From Lineus longissimus (taxonomy: Eukaryota; Nemertea; Pilidiophora; Heteronemertea; Lineidae), in the NCBI RefSeq assembly GCF_910592395.1, contig NC_088321.1:5644001-5704000 (forward strand): a stretch of DNA of 60,000 nt, given 5' to 3'. This document shows, piece after piece, positions 14,801 to 27,731 of the stretch. The position numbers and the translations under genes are program-made. Under the pieces are notes generated by a model. The model had not been told where the DNA came from, did no database searches, and saw nothing but the letters and a program-made list of their open reading frames with translations. Within the stretch, counting starts at the first letter, position 1. Every line of letters begins with the position of its first letter.

Positions 14801-17090
14801 AACCCCCTCAGACTCAGAAACCACAAACGCCCAACCCTTCCTGCTACCTTAATACTTCTGGACGCAAGGGCCCAACGCGCCGCGTAGCGGCAAAAAAGCG
14901 AAGCTGGCGAAACATTTATAACGGGTCACCGTCACTTATTATTGGACTTATAGCGCATTTACGGGGTTGCAACTATTTTGCTTTATAGTGTCACCAGGAA
15001 AGAAAAGCATGCGACCTAACGCCGATCTATTTGTATAAAGTGATAATTGGAAGGTATATAGTAGGAAATATCAATAAAATAATCATTCCATGTCGTCTTT
15101 TGAGGGCATTTTTGATTGTAAAAAATATATGAGTACGTCACCGTAGTCTCTGCAATGATAATTTTATCAGAGCAGTCTCGCGCAAGTAGAAGTTCTTTAC
15201 CTATTAGTTCTTCACTTATTAGTCTCAACGTCTGGCGCAAAGCCAGACGTTTTCCATTACGATTTCACTACGATGTTTGACAAGAAGGAGCAGTGCGCGA
15301 GATATGCTAATGAGCAGACTTCCCTCTGGCCAGTGCATACCCTATGGCTATGTACTAGTAAACATGGTAAACATGAACAACATCATTATTCATCGGCAGT
15401 TCATTTTACTCCGAGCTTTTCCTGAAACATATAGCCATGATGATTAGGCCTACCATGTACCATGACCAATAACAGCACTAGCTAGATCATGTCGATGTCA
15501 ACAAGTTCACATGAACCGTATAATCCCGCATGGCGCATGTGGGCATGCGTCTAAACCAAAGCCCCAAAATCACTTGTTTTGGTCTATTTCACTTGTGTTT
15601 CCCCCGTCTCCCAGTCCATAGTACATTTACAGTTTACAATCCCCGATCATGGCCCAACAAAAGGTCATCGGTTGACTAAAGGAACACAACTGTTCAATGG
15701 ATTTATAGTTGAATGCGATCAAACTACGTCTTTTCAATCGCGGATTGTAAATTTAACCCCAAGGGCCTAGGGAAGGCCCTATAACAATACTTTCGACACA
15801 GTTATTATCTCCGCTGCCTCCACCATGTTACACACAGTGCTCACTGAGCCTCATGGAATAATGTCTTTCACCGTTGAATAATTTTTCATATTCCATGCCT
15901 ACAACTTCAATTTCTTCATATTCCATGGCTAGAAGTTCAATACTAATATAATATCCAAGATAAAATTACAAGAAGTAGTCAATAGGGGTCTCTCGCCTCT
16001 CACTGTATGTCCACACTATTCACGCTTGTACGAGGAATACATTCAATGCTGAATCTAACAACACCCAGTGCCCTTACTCTGTATATTAGTCACTGGAAGA
16101 TGGCCCATTTCACTCTTTGCTTCTACTTCACCTATAGTCTCATTGCAAACGCCTCAGTTCTATGATATCACATTCACTTTCAGCTGTCATGCAACGCAAC
16201 AACTGTGCTATCTGCCATCGCACATCAACGAAGAAGTGCAGCCGCCCACATTCCACCTCACGTCTGGACGACCAGCTGCAATCCTCGAGGACGCCCCACT
16301 GTACCACGATTTCACTACGATGTTTGACAAGAAGGAGCAGTGCGCGAGATAGGCTAATGAGCAGACTTCCCTCGCTTGAGTTTCGGAAGAATGTTCCATA
16401 TCGCGCTAAGCTGACCACTGCTGACCATGACAGGCGTGCATTGGACTGGTACAGGTTGGAACTGAACATTGAATATGCTGGTGGTGACGCTTTCTGATGA
16501 GAAGTTGGTCGTGACTGATGCAGTATCCTTGGACTTGTCCACAGCATCGTTCAATCATTGCTCTCTGAGCTGCCTTGATTCTGTACTTACCCAAATACTA
16601 AGACCAAATGCCTGTTGACTGTGCTTTAAGAGAGACTGGCGCCATGCCTAGAGATATGACTGACCCCTATTGGCAAATTTGTATGACTTTATCTTGCCTA
16701 CCTGCTGCCTATAGTCTCCCTTTAACTGCGGAACACTTCAAAGTCGATAAAATGCCATGTTCCACCTTTTTATGTGTTCAGACCGCCATTTTCAAAATAA
16801 TCAAGTCAGGACACTGCCTTCTAGTTTCATAATAAATTTTGCTTTCCTCAATAATAACATTTCTTCTTCTTCAATGCTTTCATCATTCCAAACTTCTCCT
16901 CCTCTGACTTTTACAGGGGTACAGTCATGGCAATCAAAACCCAAATACTGAGACCAAATGCCTGTTGACTGTGCTTTAAGAGAGACTGGCGCCATGCCTA
17001 GTCTCTCTTAAAGCACAGTCAACAGACACCAACCCCCTCAGACTCAGAAACCACAAACGCCCAACCCTTCCTGCTACCTTAATACTTCTG

Positions 17091-20000
17091 GACGCAAGGG
17101 CCCAACGCGCCGCGTAGCGGCAAAAAAGCGAAGCTGGCGAAACATTTATAACGGGTCACCGTCACTTATTATTGGACTTATAGCGCATTTACGGGGTTGC
17201 AACTATTTTGCTTTATAGTGTCACCAGGAAAGAAAAGCATGCGACCTAACGCCGATCTATTTGTATAAAGTGATAATTGGAAGGTATATAGTAGGAAATA
17301 TCAATAAAATAATCATTCCATGTCGTCTTTTGAGGGCATTTTTGATTGTAAAAAATATATGAGTACGTCACCGTAGTCTCTGCAATGATAATTTTATCAG
17401 AGCAGTCTCGCGCAAGTAGAAGTTCTTTACCTATTAGTTCTTCACTTATTAGTCTCAACGTCTGGCGCAAAGCCAGACGTTTTCCATTACGATTTCACTA
17501 CGATGTTTGACAAGAAGGAGCAGTGCGCGAGATATGCTAATGAGCAGACTTCCCTCGCTTGAGTTTCTGAAGAATGTTCCATATCGCGCTAAGCTCATCA
17601 CTACTGATTATGACAGGCGTGCAACGGTAGGTATCTGCTCCCCAACTTCCACCCTAATACGGTACAATAAGTTACCATTTGATGGGAATGGGACAATGCC
17701 CTCACTGTGTATGGAGTCATAGGGATAAGAAGACATTATTCATTAGTGTTGGTACAAGTGATTTTGCCCAAAAAGCATGCGCATTCAAAAAACAAAATAT
17801 GCAAGGTTACGGTATCACGTACATGACCATGACGACGTGCAGAAAGTGCACTGGCCAGTGCATACCCTATGGCTATGTACTAGTAAACATGGTAAACATG
17901 AACAACATCATTATTCATCGGCAGTTCATTTTACTCCGAGCTTTTCCTGAAACATATAGCCATGATGATTAGGCCTACCATGTACCATGACCAATAACAG
18001 CACTAGATCATGTAGATGTCAACAAGTTCACATGAACCGTATAATCCCGCATGGCGCATGTGGGGCATGCGTCTAAACCAAAGCCCCAAAATCACTTGTT
18101 TTGGTCTATTTCACTTGTGTTTCCCCCGTCTCCCAGTCCATAATACATTTACAGTTTACAATCCCCGATCATGGCCCAACAAAAGGTCATCGGTTGACTA
18201 AAGGAACACAACTGTTCAATGGATTTATAGTTGAATGCGATCAAACTACGTCTTTTCAATCGTGGATTGTAAATTTAACCCCATGGGCCTAGGGAAGGCC
18301 CTATAACAATACTTTCGACACAGTTATTATCTCCGCTGCCTCCATCATGTTACACACAGTGCTCACTGCTGATTCTAAAATGCGCCACCTAGTCAAAACA
18401 GGACATATGTTCTTCTAGGAATAGATCTCTTTCCAATATTTCGTCATTCCACTATCGTCATCACCTCATCATACTTTCATTGACATTACAGGCACACATC
18501 CACATAGCACTCTTCAAATCATCCACACAGTGGTTATCCAACTAGGATTATAAAGGTAATTTCTTAGCCCCACACAGTGGGTTTCAGTCTTGATAAAGGG
18601 GCACTATTGCTAGCAGCTAGGTAGGCAAGATAAAGTTAGACGAAGTAGCCGATAGGGGTCTCTCACCCCTCAAAGTCCGTCACAACTATTCAAGCTTGTA
18701 CAAGGAATACATGCAGCGCTGACTCTAACAAGACCCAATGGGAATGTCGCACAGTCATCTGTCAAAAACAAGACCTATGTTGCAGTATGATCTCTTGCCA
18801 ATATTTAATAATTGCACTATCGTCATCACCTCATCATACTTCATTGACATTACAGGTACACATTGACATAGACCACTGTTGCAGTCAACGACACAGTCGC
18901 TATCCAAGTAGCATTTATAGAGGTAATTATCATTATCATACCTCATTAGCATGTGAACCAATCACGTTGCGTCCTTTGCGATCACGGCAAAGCCTCATGG
19001 AATAATGTCTTTCACCGTTGAATAATTTTTCATATTCCATGCCTACAACTTCAATTTCTTCATATTCCATGGCTAGAAGTTCAATACTACTATAATATCC
19101 AAGATAAAGTTACAAGAAGTAGTCAATAGGGGTCTCTCACCTCTCACTGTATGTCCACACTATTGGCCAGAGTCCTCTATTAAAACATGTGTACATTACG
19201 TGTACATTGTTGTGCATAGGTTTTGGTGAAAAAAGTACTCATTGGACCAATCAATCTGCACAAAATTTCATACGTGTCAAGAAGAACCCTTTGCCAATAG
19301 CATAATAAAGTTTTAAAAAATTCCAATACCGATTGCCTGAGAAAAAAAGATTTCCGTACACCATATCCATCAAAACGTCACTGGCGCATTGATATGGCCC
19401 TGTCAAAGTACAAGTTCTAAACTGACCAGTGAGACCACATTTTCTTAAATATATCATCAAAAAGCATATTTCTGTGATGGCCTGACTCTGTAGATTAAGA
19501 ATCAACCACAGATTGAGAATTAATTCCACTTTGGTCCATCCCAGCCATGTATTTACCACAACTTGACATTTTGATAAGCTCTATGTGACTATGCCACACT
19601 TCCGGTCGTGGATGAATACAGGTCTCTGCCCTATTCACGCTTGTACGAGGAATACATTCAATGCTGAATCTAACAACACCCAGGGCCCTTACTCTGTATA
19701 TTAGTCACTGGAAGATGGCCCATTTCACTCCTTGCTTCTACTTCACCTATAGTCTCATTGCAAACGCCTCAGTTCTATGATATCACATTCACTTTCAGCT
19801 GTCATGCAACGCAACAACTGTGCTATCTGCCATCGCACATCAACGAAGAAGTGCAGCCGCCCACATTCCACCTCACGTCTGTCCGACCAGCTGCAATCCT
19901 CGAGGACGCCCCACTGTACCACGATTTCACTACGATGTTTGACAAGAAGGAGCAGTGCGCGAGATAGGCAAATGAGCAGACTTCCCTCGCTTGAGTTTCG

Positions 20001-20717
20001 GAAGAATGTTCCATATCGCGCTAAGCTGACCACTGCTGACCATGACAGGCGTGCATTGGACTGGTACAGGTTGGAACTGAACATTGAATATGCTGGTGGT
20101 GACGCTTTCTGATGAGAAGTTGGTCGTGACTGATGCAGTATCCTTGGACTTGTCCACAGCATCGTTCAATCATTGCTCTCTGTGCTGCCTTGATTCTGTA
20201 CTTACCCAAATACTAAGACCAAATGCCTGTTGACTGTGCTTTAAGAGAGACTGGCGCCATGCCTAGAGATATGACTGACCCCTATTGGCAAATTTGTATG
20301 ACTTTATCTTGCCTACCTAGCTGCTGCCTATAGTCTCCCTTTAACTGCGGAGCACTTCAAAGTCGATAAAATGCCATGTTCCACCTTTTAATGTGTTCAG
20401 ACCGCCATTTTCAAAATAATCAAGTCAGGACACTGCCTTCTAGTCTCATGATAAATTTTGCTTTCCTCAATACATGTAATAACATTTCTTCTTCTTCAAT
20501 GCTTTCATCATTCCAAACTTCTCCTCCTCTGACTTTTACAGGGGTACAGTCATGGCAATCAAAACCCAAATACTGAGACCAAATGCCTGTTGACTGTGCT
20601 TTAAGAGAGACTGGCGCCATGCCTAGTCTCTCTTAAAGCACGGTCAACAGACACCAACCCCCTCAGACTCAGAAACCACAAACGCCCAACCCTTCCTGCT
20701 ACCTTAATACTTCTGGA
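17091..20717 (+). repeat. Seventh, longer and divergent satellite unit
   Basis: The start (17,091-17,553) and three later blocks (17,851-18,355, 18,991-19,163 and 19,631-20,716) follow the 2,230-bp unit in order. Between them are about 300, 635 and 470 bp absent from the other units. The segment at 18,395-18,565 is a diverged duplicate of 18,760-18,925. The simplest reading is that this copy keeps an older, longer form and that the amplified unit is an internally deleted derivative. Insertion into this copy is the alternative. Confidence 0.7.
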
Positions 20718-22089
20718 TCAGAGGTCTAATATCTCGGCAAATATAGCGTTTTTGTGTCTCATTCAAAAACAACAATATGCTTTGCATCGAAACTTACGCG
20801 CGCAGTGTCCAGAGAAGGTAAACAGGGCCAAACGAGTGAAGTAGGTTTTAAACCCAGGTCACTTAGCAGAGCAGTGATCTAAAAAGCCTCCTTTTGATAT
20901 GTTGTAGGAAATGAGATTTTAAATTGGTTTCTACGGAATCAAGGCAAATCAAGACAAAATACATTACAAAGTCATTTTCGACCACACTGCCACTTAAAAA
21001 CAAATAAAAAACACGCTGGTCTCACTCAGAGGCACCATGTTGCTATCTGTTGGTAATACATTTATAGGGTCTAAATCCTACCGTTCAAGATGTATGCATA
21101 CATTAATACTTGTACTCCTTTACAGAGCTCCTATGCTAAAATTCTAACCTCTATATCACCTACACCCACCACTGGAAAAACTTATAAAACTGGGTTTCTA
21201 TGGGCAGGTAGGCCTACTCTATCACTCAACACATTCAAATCATTTGTAGCTTCTATGTTAAGTAAAACTAAATGAAACAGGGAGAGAGAGAGAGCGATTT
21301 ACTTTCCACAGAATATTTTCCTTATAATAAATTTTGAAATATTCGTGAAATAAAAATTTTAATTAAGAAATTTGGATAAGGATTTCGAAATTGACGATAG
21401 AGAAATTAGATAGTGATTTCGTGAACTGTGATATTGCATATTTTTAAACATGAAAATTAGTAGAATTAGCCATGGATGTCTTTATGAATTATATATAAAA
21501 TACACTACAGGAGAACTAGATAAATATCACTACAAAAGAGTCAACTATTAAAGGTGTCAATAACGAGTAGATGCAAGAAACTGATACAGGTGAATTCATT
21601 AAACATGTTGAAAGACACTTGCTTTACTATTTACATGCTAAAGTTTCACCGGTCTAAGTCCGCTGGATTATATTTTTCATGAAATCGAAAACAGACCAAT
21701 CCGAGACATGACGTCGAGTAAAACCGGACAATATGGTTTTGCTAACGCGATGTCAATGTAAAACATGAGGAATCGCATCAGGCGGCAATAATATCGTATT
21801 TTACCTTTGTTGATTATTCAGGAACGATATTCAAGAAATGATCTCATATTGGTGAATCTGGAATGAATTTTTTTTTTCTGGTTTTTATCATGCGCATGCA
21901 TCCGCTTAATAGAACACCGGTCTTTTGTTTAAATTGTAACTTTCAATTATTTGTCTTTTTTTGCGGGGGAGGGGGAGGGGCTCAACATTGAAATAGATGT
22001 CGTTTTTTTCACTATCTTCAGTGTACTTATCAGTCGATCTATTTGTTTTTAAAAAAAAACACGAAGCCACACCAGGGTCTTTCAAATAA
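20718..22089. other. Intergenic, no gene recognised
   Basis: AT-rich sequence with a short GA run near 21,284. No coherent reading frame, RNA gene or repeat with another copy in this window was found. Confidence 0.5.
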
Positions 22090-22720
22090 AGAGTCAGGTC
22101 ACGGCAAGTTTCTTTTGATCCCACAGCTCTCTCGGGCAATTAACTGGAAGCCATGATGAAGCCCTTTTAATTCAGCTACAAACTGAGCTGAGGTGCAAAA
22201 CAATGATCGAATGACACCAAAGTTCAACGAAAAAAAATTACTCGGCACATGAGGTACACAATGATTTATCGCGTTACAAATACATAGAATACAAATTATA
22301 TCGATGTGAACGATCTTAGAATTCAGGCATGTGTGTTGAGTAGCTGCTAATTGCCAAACATAACAATAATCAAATCGCAGTTAAGCTGATCACTGATCGC
22401 TTTACAATTTGTTATAAAAAATCCATAATTAGGTTGTAATCAATAGCAAACTTGGCACATGTAATGTAAATTGTTTCTTATGAGGTGACTCAAAAATTGA
22501 TGTAAACATCATAAATGTTTGTGTTCTGGTTTTTTTACCGTGAACGCGAAATTAAACCAGCTATAAAACTCGTTGTAGTCGGACAAAATTAATAGGATAT
22601 GAATATCCCATTAGATGACAACAACCGGAACTATGTGGTACCCTTCGATTGTCCATTAAACACCGACGACATACATGTACTAAACTGCTAACCACAAAAA
22701 TATATATGTGATGCTGTGGA
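22090..22720 (+). repeat. Diverged dispersed repeat, copy 2
   Basis: This is the second copy of the repeat at 85-900, alignable across most of its length with substitutions and gaps. The two copies flank the minisatellite and satellite block. Confidence 0.55.
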
Positions 22721-24008
22721 ATAGAAACGCTTTTCGTAAATTATTTTTAAATCAGTGCCATCACTTCTCCTCAAAACTGTCGAAAAGCAACATGCGAAAC
22801 TTATCGCTTTTCATAAAACTGTTATCTGAATAGTTTTATAGAGATCAGTGACTTTGAAGCTGGCGTTTGCTTTTAAACGGGGTGTTTGTAACGGCCATGT
22901 TCAGCTGATCGAAGAATTGTTCAAATTCCTGTCGTGCGGAATTGGCTTGGGTGTACCACATGACCCGAGAGAACCCCGTCCCTACGCGCGTCTTCCGAAA
23001 TGGGTGGTGGCTTTGATGTTGAAGTCATACGTTCCCGTGTTGCCTGACTCTTTATTTTGAAAGACTCTGGTCACACCGACCTTTTAGAGCGTGATGATCT
23101 GATGACATGTTCAGTCATTTCTTCTGGGGGTAAACTAAGTACCATTATTGACCCTGTTCAGAGACAGGTTTCAACCTAGCTATCCCCAGTACATACATGT
23201 ACTACCAAATTGATTGAATATGCAGGTTCAATAGAATCTTTGCTCAACCGAAATAGATGCACCACTTTCGCCCCACAATTTCAAAGATGTATATTAAGTA
23301 TGAATTGAACATATTGGTTATGAATAAACAACAAATTGGAGCCAAACTCACCGATTTCCTGTGAGGTATAACTCTCTTTTAAATATTCCAAAAAGAATAT
23401 ACAATGTACTCCTTTCTTACTCATGAACTAAATGGATAAATAATCTTATACATGTGAAACTTGAATTGGTTCAAGTGGTCAGCTGATGATTTCCTCCTTA
23501 CCATGCAGGCTATCACTGATAATAGCAAAACAGGTTAGAACTAGATCTGACTAAGCACGGACATTTTGTTTAATCTTCAAAAAATGTCTTGTATAAAATT
23601 TTGTTTTATCTACAGCTCATCAGTCACACTGTCTGTTGGCGTGTGACGTTGAGCAAGCCAACAAGCAAGACTGCAACAGATGAACATGCCGAAAGGCCTG
23701 GTGCAATGGCAGGCTGGGGTCAAGAAGCGCAAAAGTGCCCATGCCGCTTATGCATTGGGTTTCCAACATTTCACTAGAGGTTACTAGCCACATTCGTCTG
23801 CTGCGGCGTTTCTTTCCAAATTGGTTACCAACGCCACCGCTAACCGGATAGCATTTGTACTGGCCGCTATATATTGTTAGGCCACCCACTGAGCCCTCTG
23901 CAGCGCCATGTTATTTTTAGACGGAAAGCCCCCACGCCAAGAGTTACTTTGAGAATGGAAACCCCTCAACCTAATGGGTGATGTCATTGTCAGTGCAAAA
24001 TGGTAGGT
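22721..24008. other. Intergenic, no gene recognised
   Basis: A patch at 22,850-23,060 is more GC-rich than its surroundings and open for 70 codons. It shows no motif and no convincing splice context. Nothing else is supported here. Confidence 0.4.
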
Positions 24009-24983
24009 GATAAAGTATGGAATTAGTGAAACCTTGGAAACACTGATAAACCTTGGAAACACTCCTTAAAATGCATAAAAACATGAAATAATGCCATTCG
24101 AACCTAACGTGGTTACGAATCAACATTTGGAGCTTATTCTTACATGATCAGATCGGAATTTTATGGTAATTTAGAAATCTGTCGCATATCCGATTCAATA
24201 GTCTATATTTTAAAACAACCCAGTTGTACCTCGCCTCCAGTGTACAGTACTGATCTCCCAAATATGGGAAGACACGCCCACCACACACCCATAATATGGA
24301 CCAATAGCGCTCCGCTTATAAATACGCCACCACCACGCGGGGCCTTTTCGATCAGACGAGTTGCTTGGGAAACTGGGGGCCTGTCATGCATTATGCATGG
24401 ATAAGGTTGACGACTATGTCTAGGCCTAATTGTCTATGATTGACTGATATTTTATAACAAACGATGAATAAAAGAAGCCTAGTCATGTATGTTTATCACC
24501 GAAGTTTGCGGATGAAAATTTCCTTCGCCGTGAGCGATTTCTTACATCTTTCAGTACGCATCGAGGGATGCAGAGATCTTTGTGACGTCACCAGTTCTAA
24601 GCGTTTTTTTTTATTCACGTGTGTGTTTGTCCTATGATCTCGTGCATCTAGTACCGAGCATAATACTTTATCGTCTATGAAATACAAAACAATCATAAAA
24701 ACTAATTTTTGCTTCCATTGAAGAGAAATAAAATATTTTAACGACCACAGCGCATTGCCAATTGATGACGTCATCCTCCACATTAAAAATGTTGGCTTCT
24801 GAACTAACTGGCAAATTGCTATCAATAAAGTCAGCTGGGACGAGACTGTCAGTTGGGAGGGTATAAATCGTGGAAGGAACGCACCCGATTTCCCGCGCTA
24901 TTTGCACAGTGATTCCATGGTTTACATTGAATATTACAAGGTTTATCAGTGTTTCCAAGGTTTCACTAATTCCATACTTTATC
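24009..24983. mobile_element. 975-bp foldback element with perfect 47-bp terminal inverted repeats
   Basis: The 47 bp at 24,009-24,055 is exactly reverse-complementary to 24,937-24,983, and complementarity continues imperfectly a few bases outward (GGTAG). Inside each arm CCTTGGAAACACTGATAAA is partly repeated. The interior has no transposase frame, so this is a non-autonomous DNA element. The superfamily is not determined because no clear target-site duplication is seen. Confidence 0.75.
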
Positions 24984-27292
24984 TACTACCGTGCAAAATA
25001 CTCGATCACCTAATTTCTACATGGATTTCCAAATATTAATGAGATTTCTTCGATAAATCACCAAATTAAGTGCCAAAAAAGAAATATTTAGGAAACCGGG
25101 TGCTCAAATGTTTTAAAAGATATGAATTCATTTAGGATTGGTCAACCACCAAAAAATCAATTTACCAAATATCGTCGCAAAGTGGGAAAATATCTTTGAG
25201 AGAGGTATGTTCAGCGAAGATTGCGAAAATATCATCTTTCGAAAAATTGATCAAATTCGGTTGATTTTGCTTGGAATTTGATGAAATAAACACCAATTTT
25301 TTCTTTCAATAACTAACAATTTCGCCATCTTTGATCAATCGCTCTCCCCGAACAGTCGTGCATGCTACAGAGGTTTTAGTCTCTGCCACAAATATGGCGC
25401 GAGTTAGTACCAAATTTTTACCGATAGGTGACAGTAGCAGCGCAACGCAGAGAGAAACGCTTTTTGAGCGCTGCGAACGGGGGCGCGGCCAACTGACTGC
25501 ATTAGGAAAGGGGAAGGATATGTCTTCTAACAATTGTGGCAATAATAAGTTCTAAAGTAACGCACTGAATAAATTGACTTGAGTGACTCTAATTGTATGA
25601 ATGAATTGTCGTCTGCTATGACTGTAAGTGAACCTGCATCGACTATTGGTCAGGAGTTTATGATGGTTCATTGTATTTGAGGTTACACCCTGTGATGTAA
25701 GATGACCTGTGTGGACAAAGTGGTATAAATATAGTCAGCTCAAGCTGGTAAAAATCAGTAACCAAATATTTACTGATGATGTCCACAGTGTCACCTGCCT
25801 TGTGTGTGGTCTCACTGTACTGTAGTATTGGGGATGGAGCGCATCACCCAAGATAACCACAAAACGCAAACACGATTCCCCGGGAGAAAAGAGCGGAGTG
25901 GCCTGAGGATTGACATTGACTTTGTTATTAAGCACAGACCGATGCCCTTTTCCTTAACAACCCATCCCGATGTCCATCCCAGCCCACGCACGCAGACGCC
26001 TGACCACTGATCGTCACGCAAAGCACACTGTCAGCAATAAATCCCTTGAGATGCTAGAGGGGAGGACTAAGGCACTTGCCAAAAGCCAAAAATATGTTAA
26101 TTATCCGGCGGTAAAATATCATGTGAAACTTGAATTTACATCAGAATATTTTGAGGCAGCATCAAGATGCAATTGAATGCAGAACCAACCTCATTTGTTT
26201 ATTTTTTTGGATGACCTGCAAGGATTTGTGTGCGGACCAAACAATGAAGGAAAAATGCGGTAACGTGATTTTGTTAATCCTGGGATGATTCTTGCAAGTC
26301 TTTGTGAATTCATGATGATATGCATAGCCTCTTAAAAATGAATTCCCTTTTTATGCTCTGGACATAGTTTCAAGTCTTCTAAAGGCGATTAAGCTCAACT
26401 ATTTTTACATTTTCTCGGGCGGTAAAAATGTAACTTTTCCGGCCTTTCCTGTTTAAAAGTCCGGCGCAGATCAGTTTGCTAAGTCTGATGAATATGTTGA
26501 TAAGGGTTCCATTCAGAAACTCGTCTATGACTTGATGATGCGTCAATTACTTTGATAATGATTTAGGTGCGGGAAGGGTATTGTGTTGCTGGTGCGAAAT
26601 TCGCTTTAAATTGATTTGAACCATATGTCCCAAAATGTTGTGAAGTGGAGAAAGGTATTAAAAAAACGGTAGTTATATTATTTCGGGCCCCAAAACCTTG
26701 AAGTTATCGAAAATTCGTGATTTGACCGACTAGGATTATAAATCTACTTATATTTTGCCGTAGCCGTGTTCCTCCCAGGGGACACCTTAAAAAATTATAA
26801 GCGTGCAGAGTGAGAGTGCCATTTCACTTTTCACTGGACAATGGCCTTAATATTTATAATAGGTGACTCACGAGGATAGAATCACTATACAGTACGCATA
26901 ATACTTAATAGGAGAATCACACGAAAGCAATTGACCTTCTTTATGAGTTTTATTTTTGTTCACCTGTCGGGACATGGACTTCATTCGGGATGGGAGATAA
27001 CACACCAAGGAGCACTTGACTTTTATAAGTTTGACTATGTTATCAGTAGCCAAATAAATCATACCAAGTTATTGAACACAAGGGATCAAATATCACCATA
27101 GAAACCGATAACCTATAGAAAAATCGAATGTCAAATACATGTACAGGCCAGATTAAAAATCACTGAAAACGTGAGGTCGTCTTTTCTTTCTTGGTGTGCG
27201 TCGGGAGAGGGCGTATTTTAAAGATACATTTATATAAGTGGAGACGTCATCAAAACCAAGGCCTGGTGGTTCAGGGCAAATTAAGTCACTAA
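24984..27292. other. Intergenic, no gene recognised
   Basis: Open frames around 25,306-25,555 and 25,800-26,170 overlap on both strands and carry no recognisable domain. I see no feature I can support. Confidence 0.4.
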
Positions 27293-27731
27293 AGCTCGCA
27301 GCACACTAGCCGCCAACTTTGGCGACAAGAAGCGTTCAGCTGACGCTTCTCGACGCCGAAGTTGGCGGCCAGTGGATCCCGGTCAGAGCACACCTGCCCA
27401 GAATCGGCGTCCAGTAGCGTCTTTTCCGCCACTAGGCTGCCATTTTGAAATCATGTGATATCAAGACGCATACTGATTGGCCATAGCCTCGCCACCGACG
27501 CCAATTCAGGCGGCAATCCGTAGCACACCTGGCTTCTTCTTGCGTTCAAACGCGGCGACACGCGTCAAAAATCAAACATGTTAGATATTTGGCGTTTAGT
27601 TGCGGCAAGTGGCGGCAAGTCGCGTTCGCCGACGCCGTTCGTAGCAGACTAGGGATTTTTCAGGCGTTCAGGACTCTTGCGGCAAAAAACGCCTGTGAAC
27701 GCCGAAATTGGCGGCTAGTGTGCTACGGGCT
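27293..27731. mobile_element. MITE, about 440 bp, GC-rich terminal inverted repeats
   Basis: The left end at 27,293-27,325 and right end at 27,700-27,731 are inverted copies sharing GCACACTAGCCGCCAA with a few mismatches. The interior holds further GC-rich palindromes and no open transposase. A TTAA is adjacent on the right, suggestive but not decisive for a TTAA-targeting superfamily. Confidence 0.65.

Larger units (their letters stand above)
3711..17090 (+). repeat. Tandem array, six units of 2,230 bp
   Basis: Units begin with GACGCAAGGGCCCAACGCG at 3,711, 5,941, 8,171, 10,401, 12,631 and 14,861, a constant period of 2,230 bp. They differ at only a few sites, for example A or C within GGACTT(A/C)TAGC, so amplification or homogenisation was recent. 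Each unit has several open frames up to 135 codons on both strands, but they overlap each other, match no family I recognise and look incidental. A short segment containing GATTTCACTACGATG occurs twice in each unit, so the unit itself has internal duplications. Confidence 0.95.

Noticed and set aside
3866-17470. Repeated open frames of 61-135 codons on both strands of the satellite units
   Set aside because: They overlap each other in several frames, lack recognisable domains and recur only because the unit recurs. I treat them as incidental.
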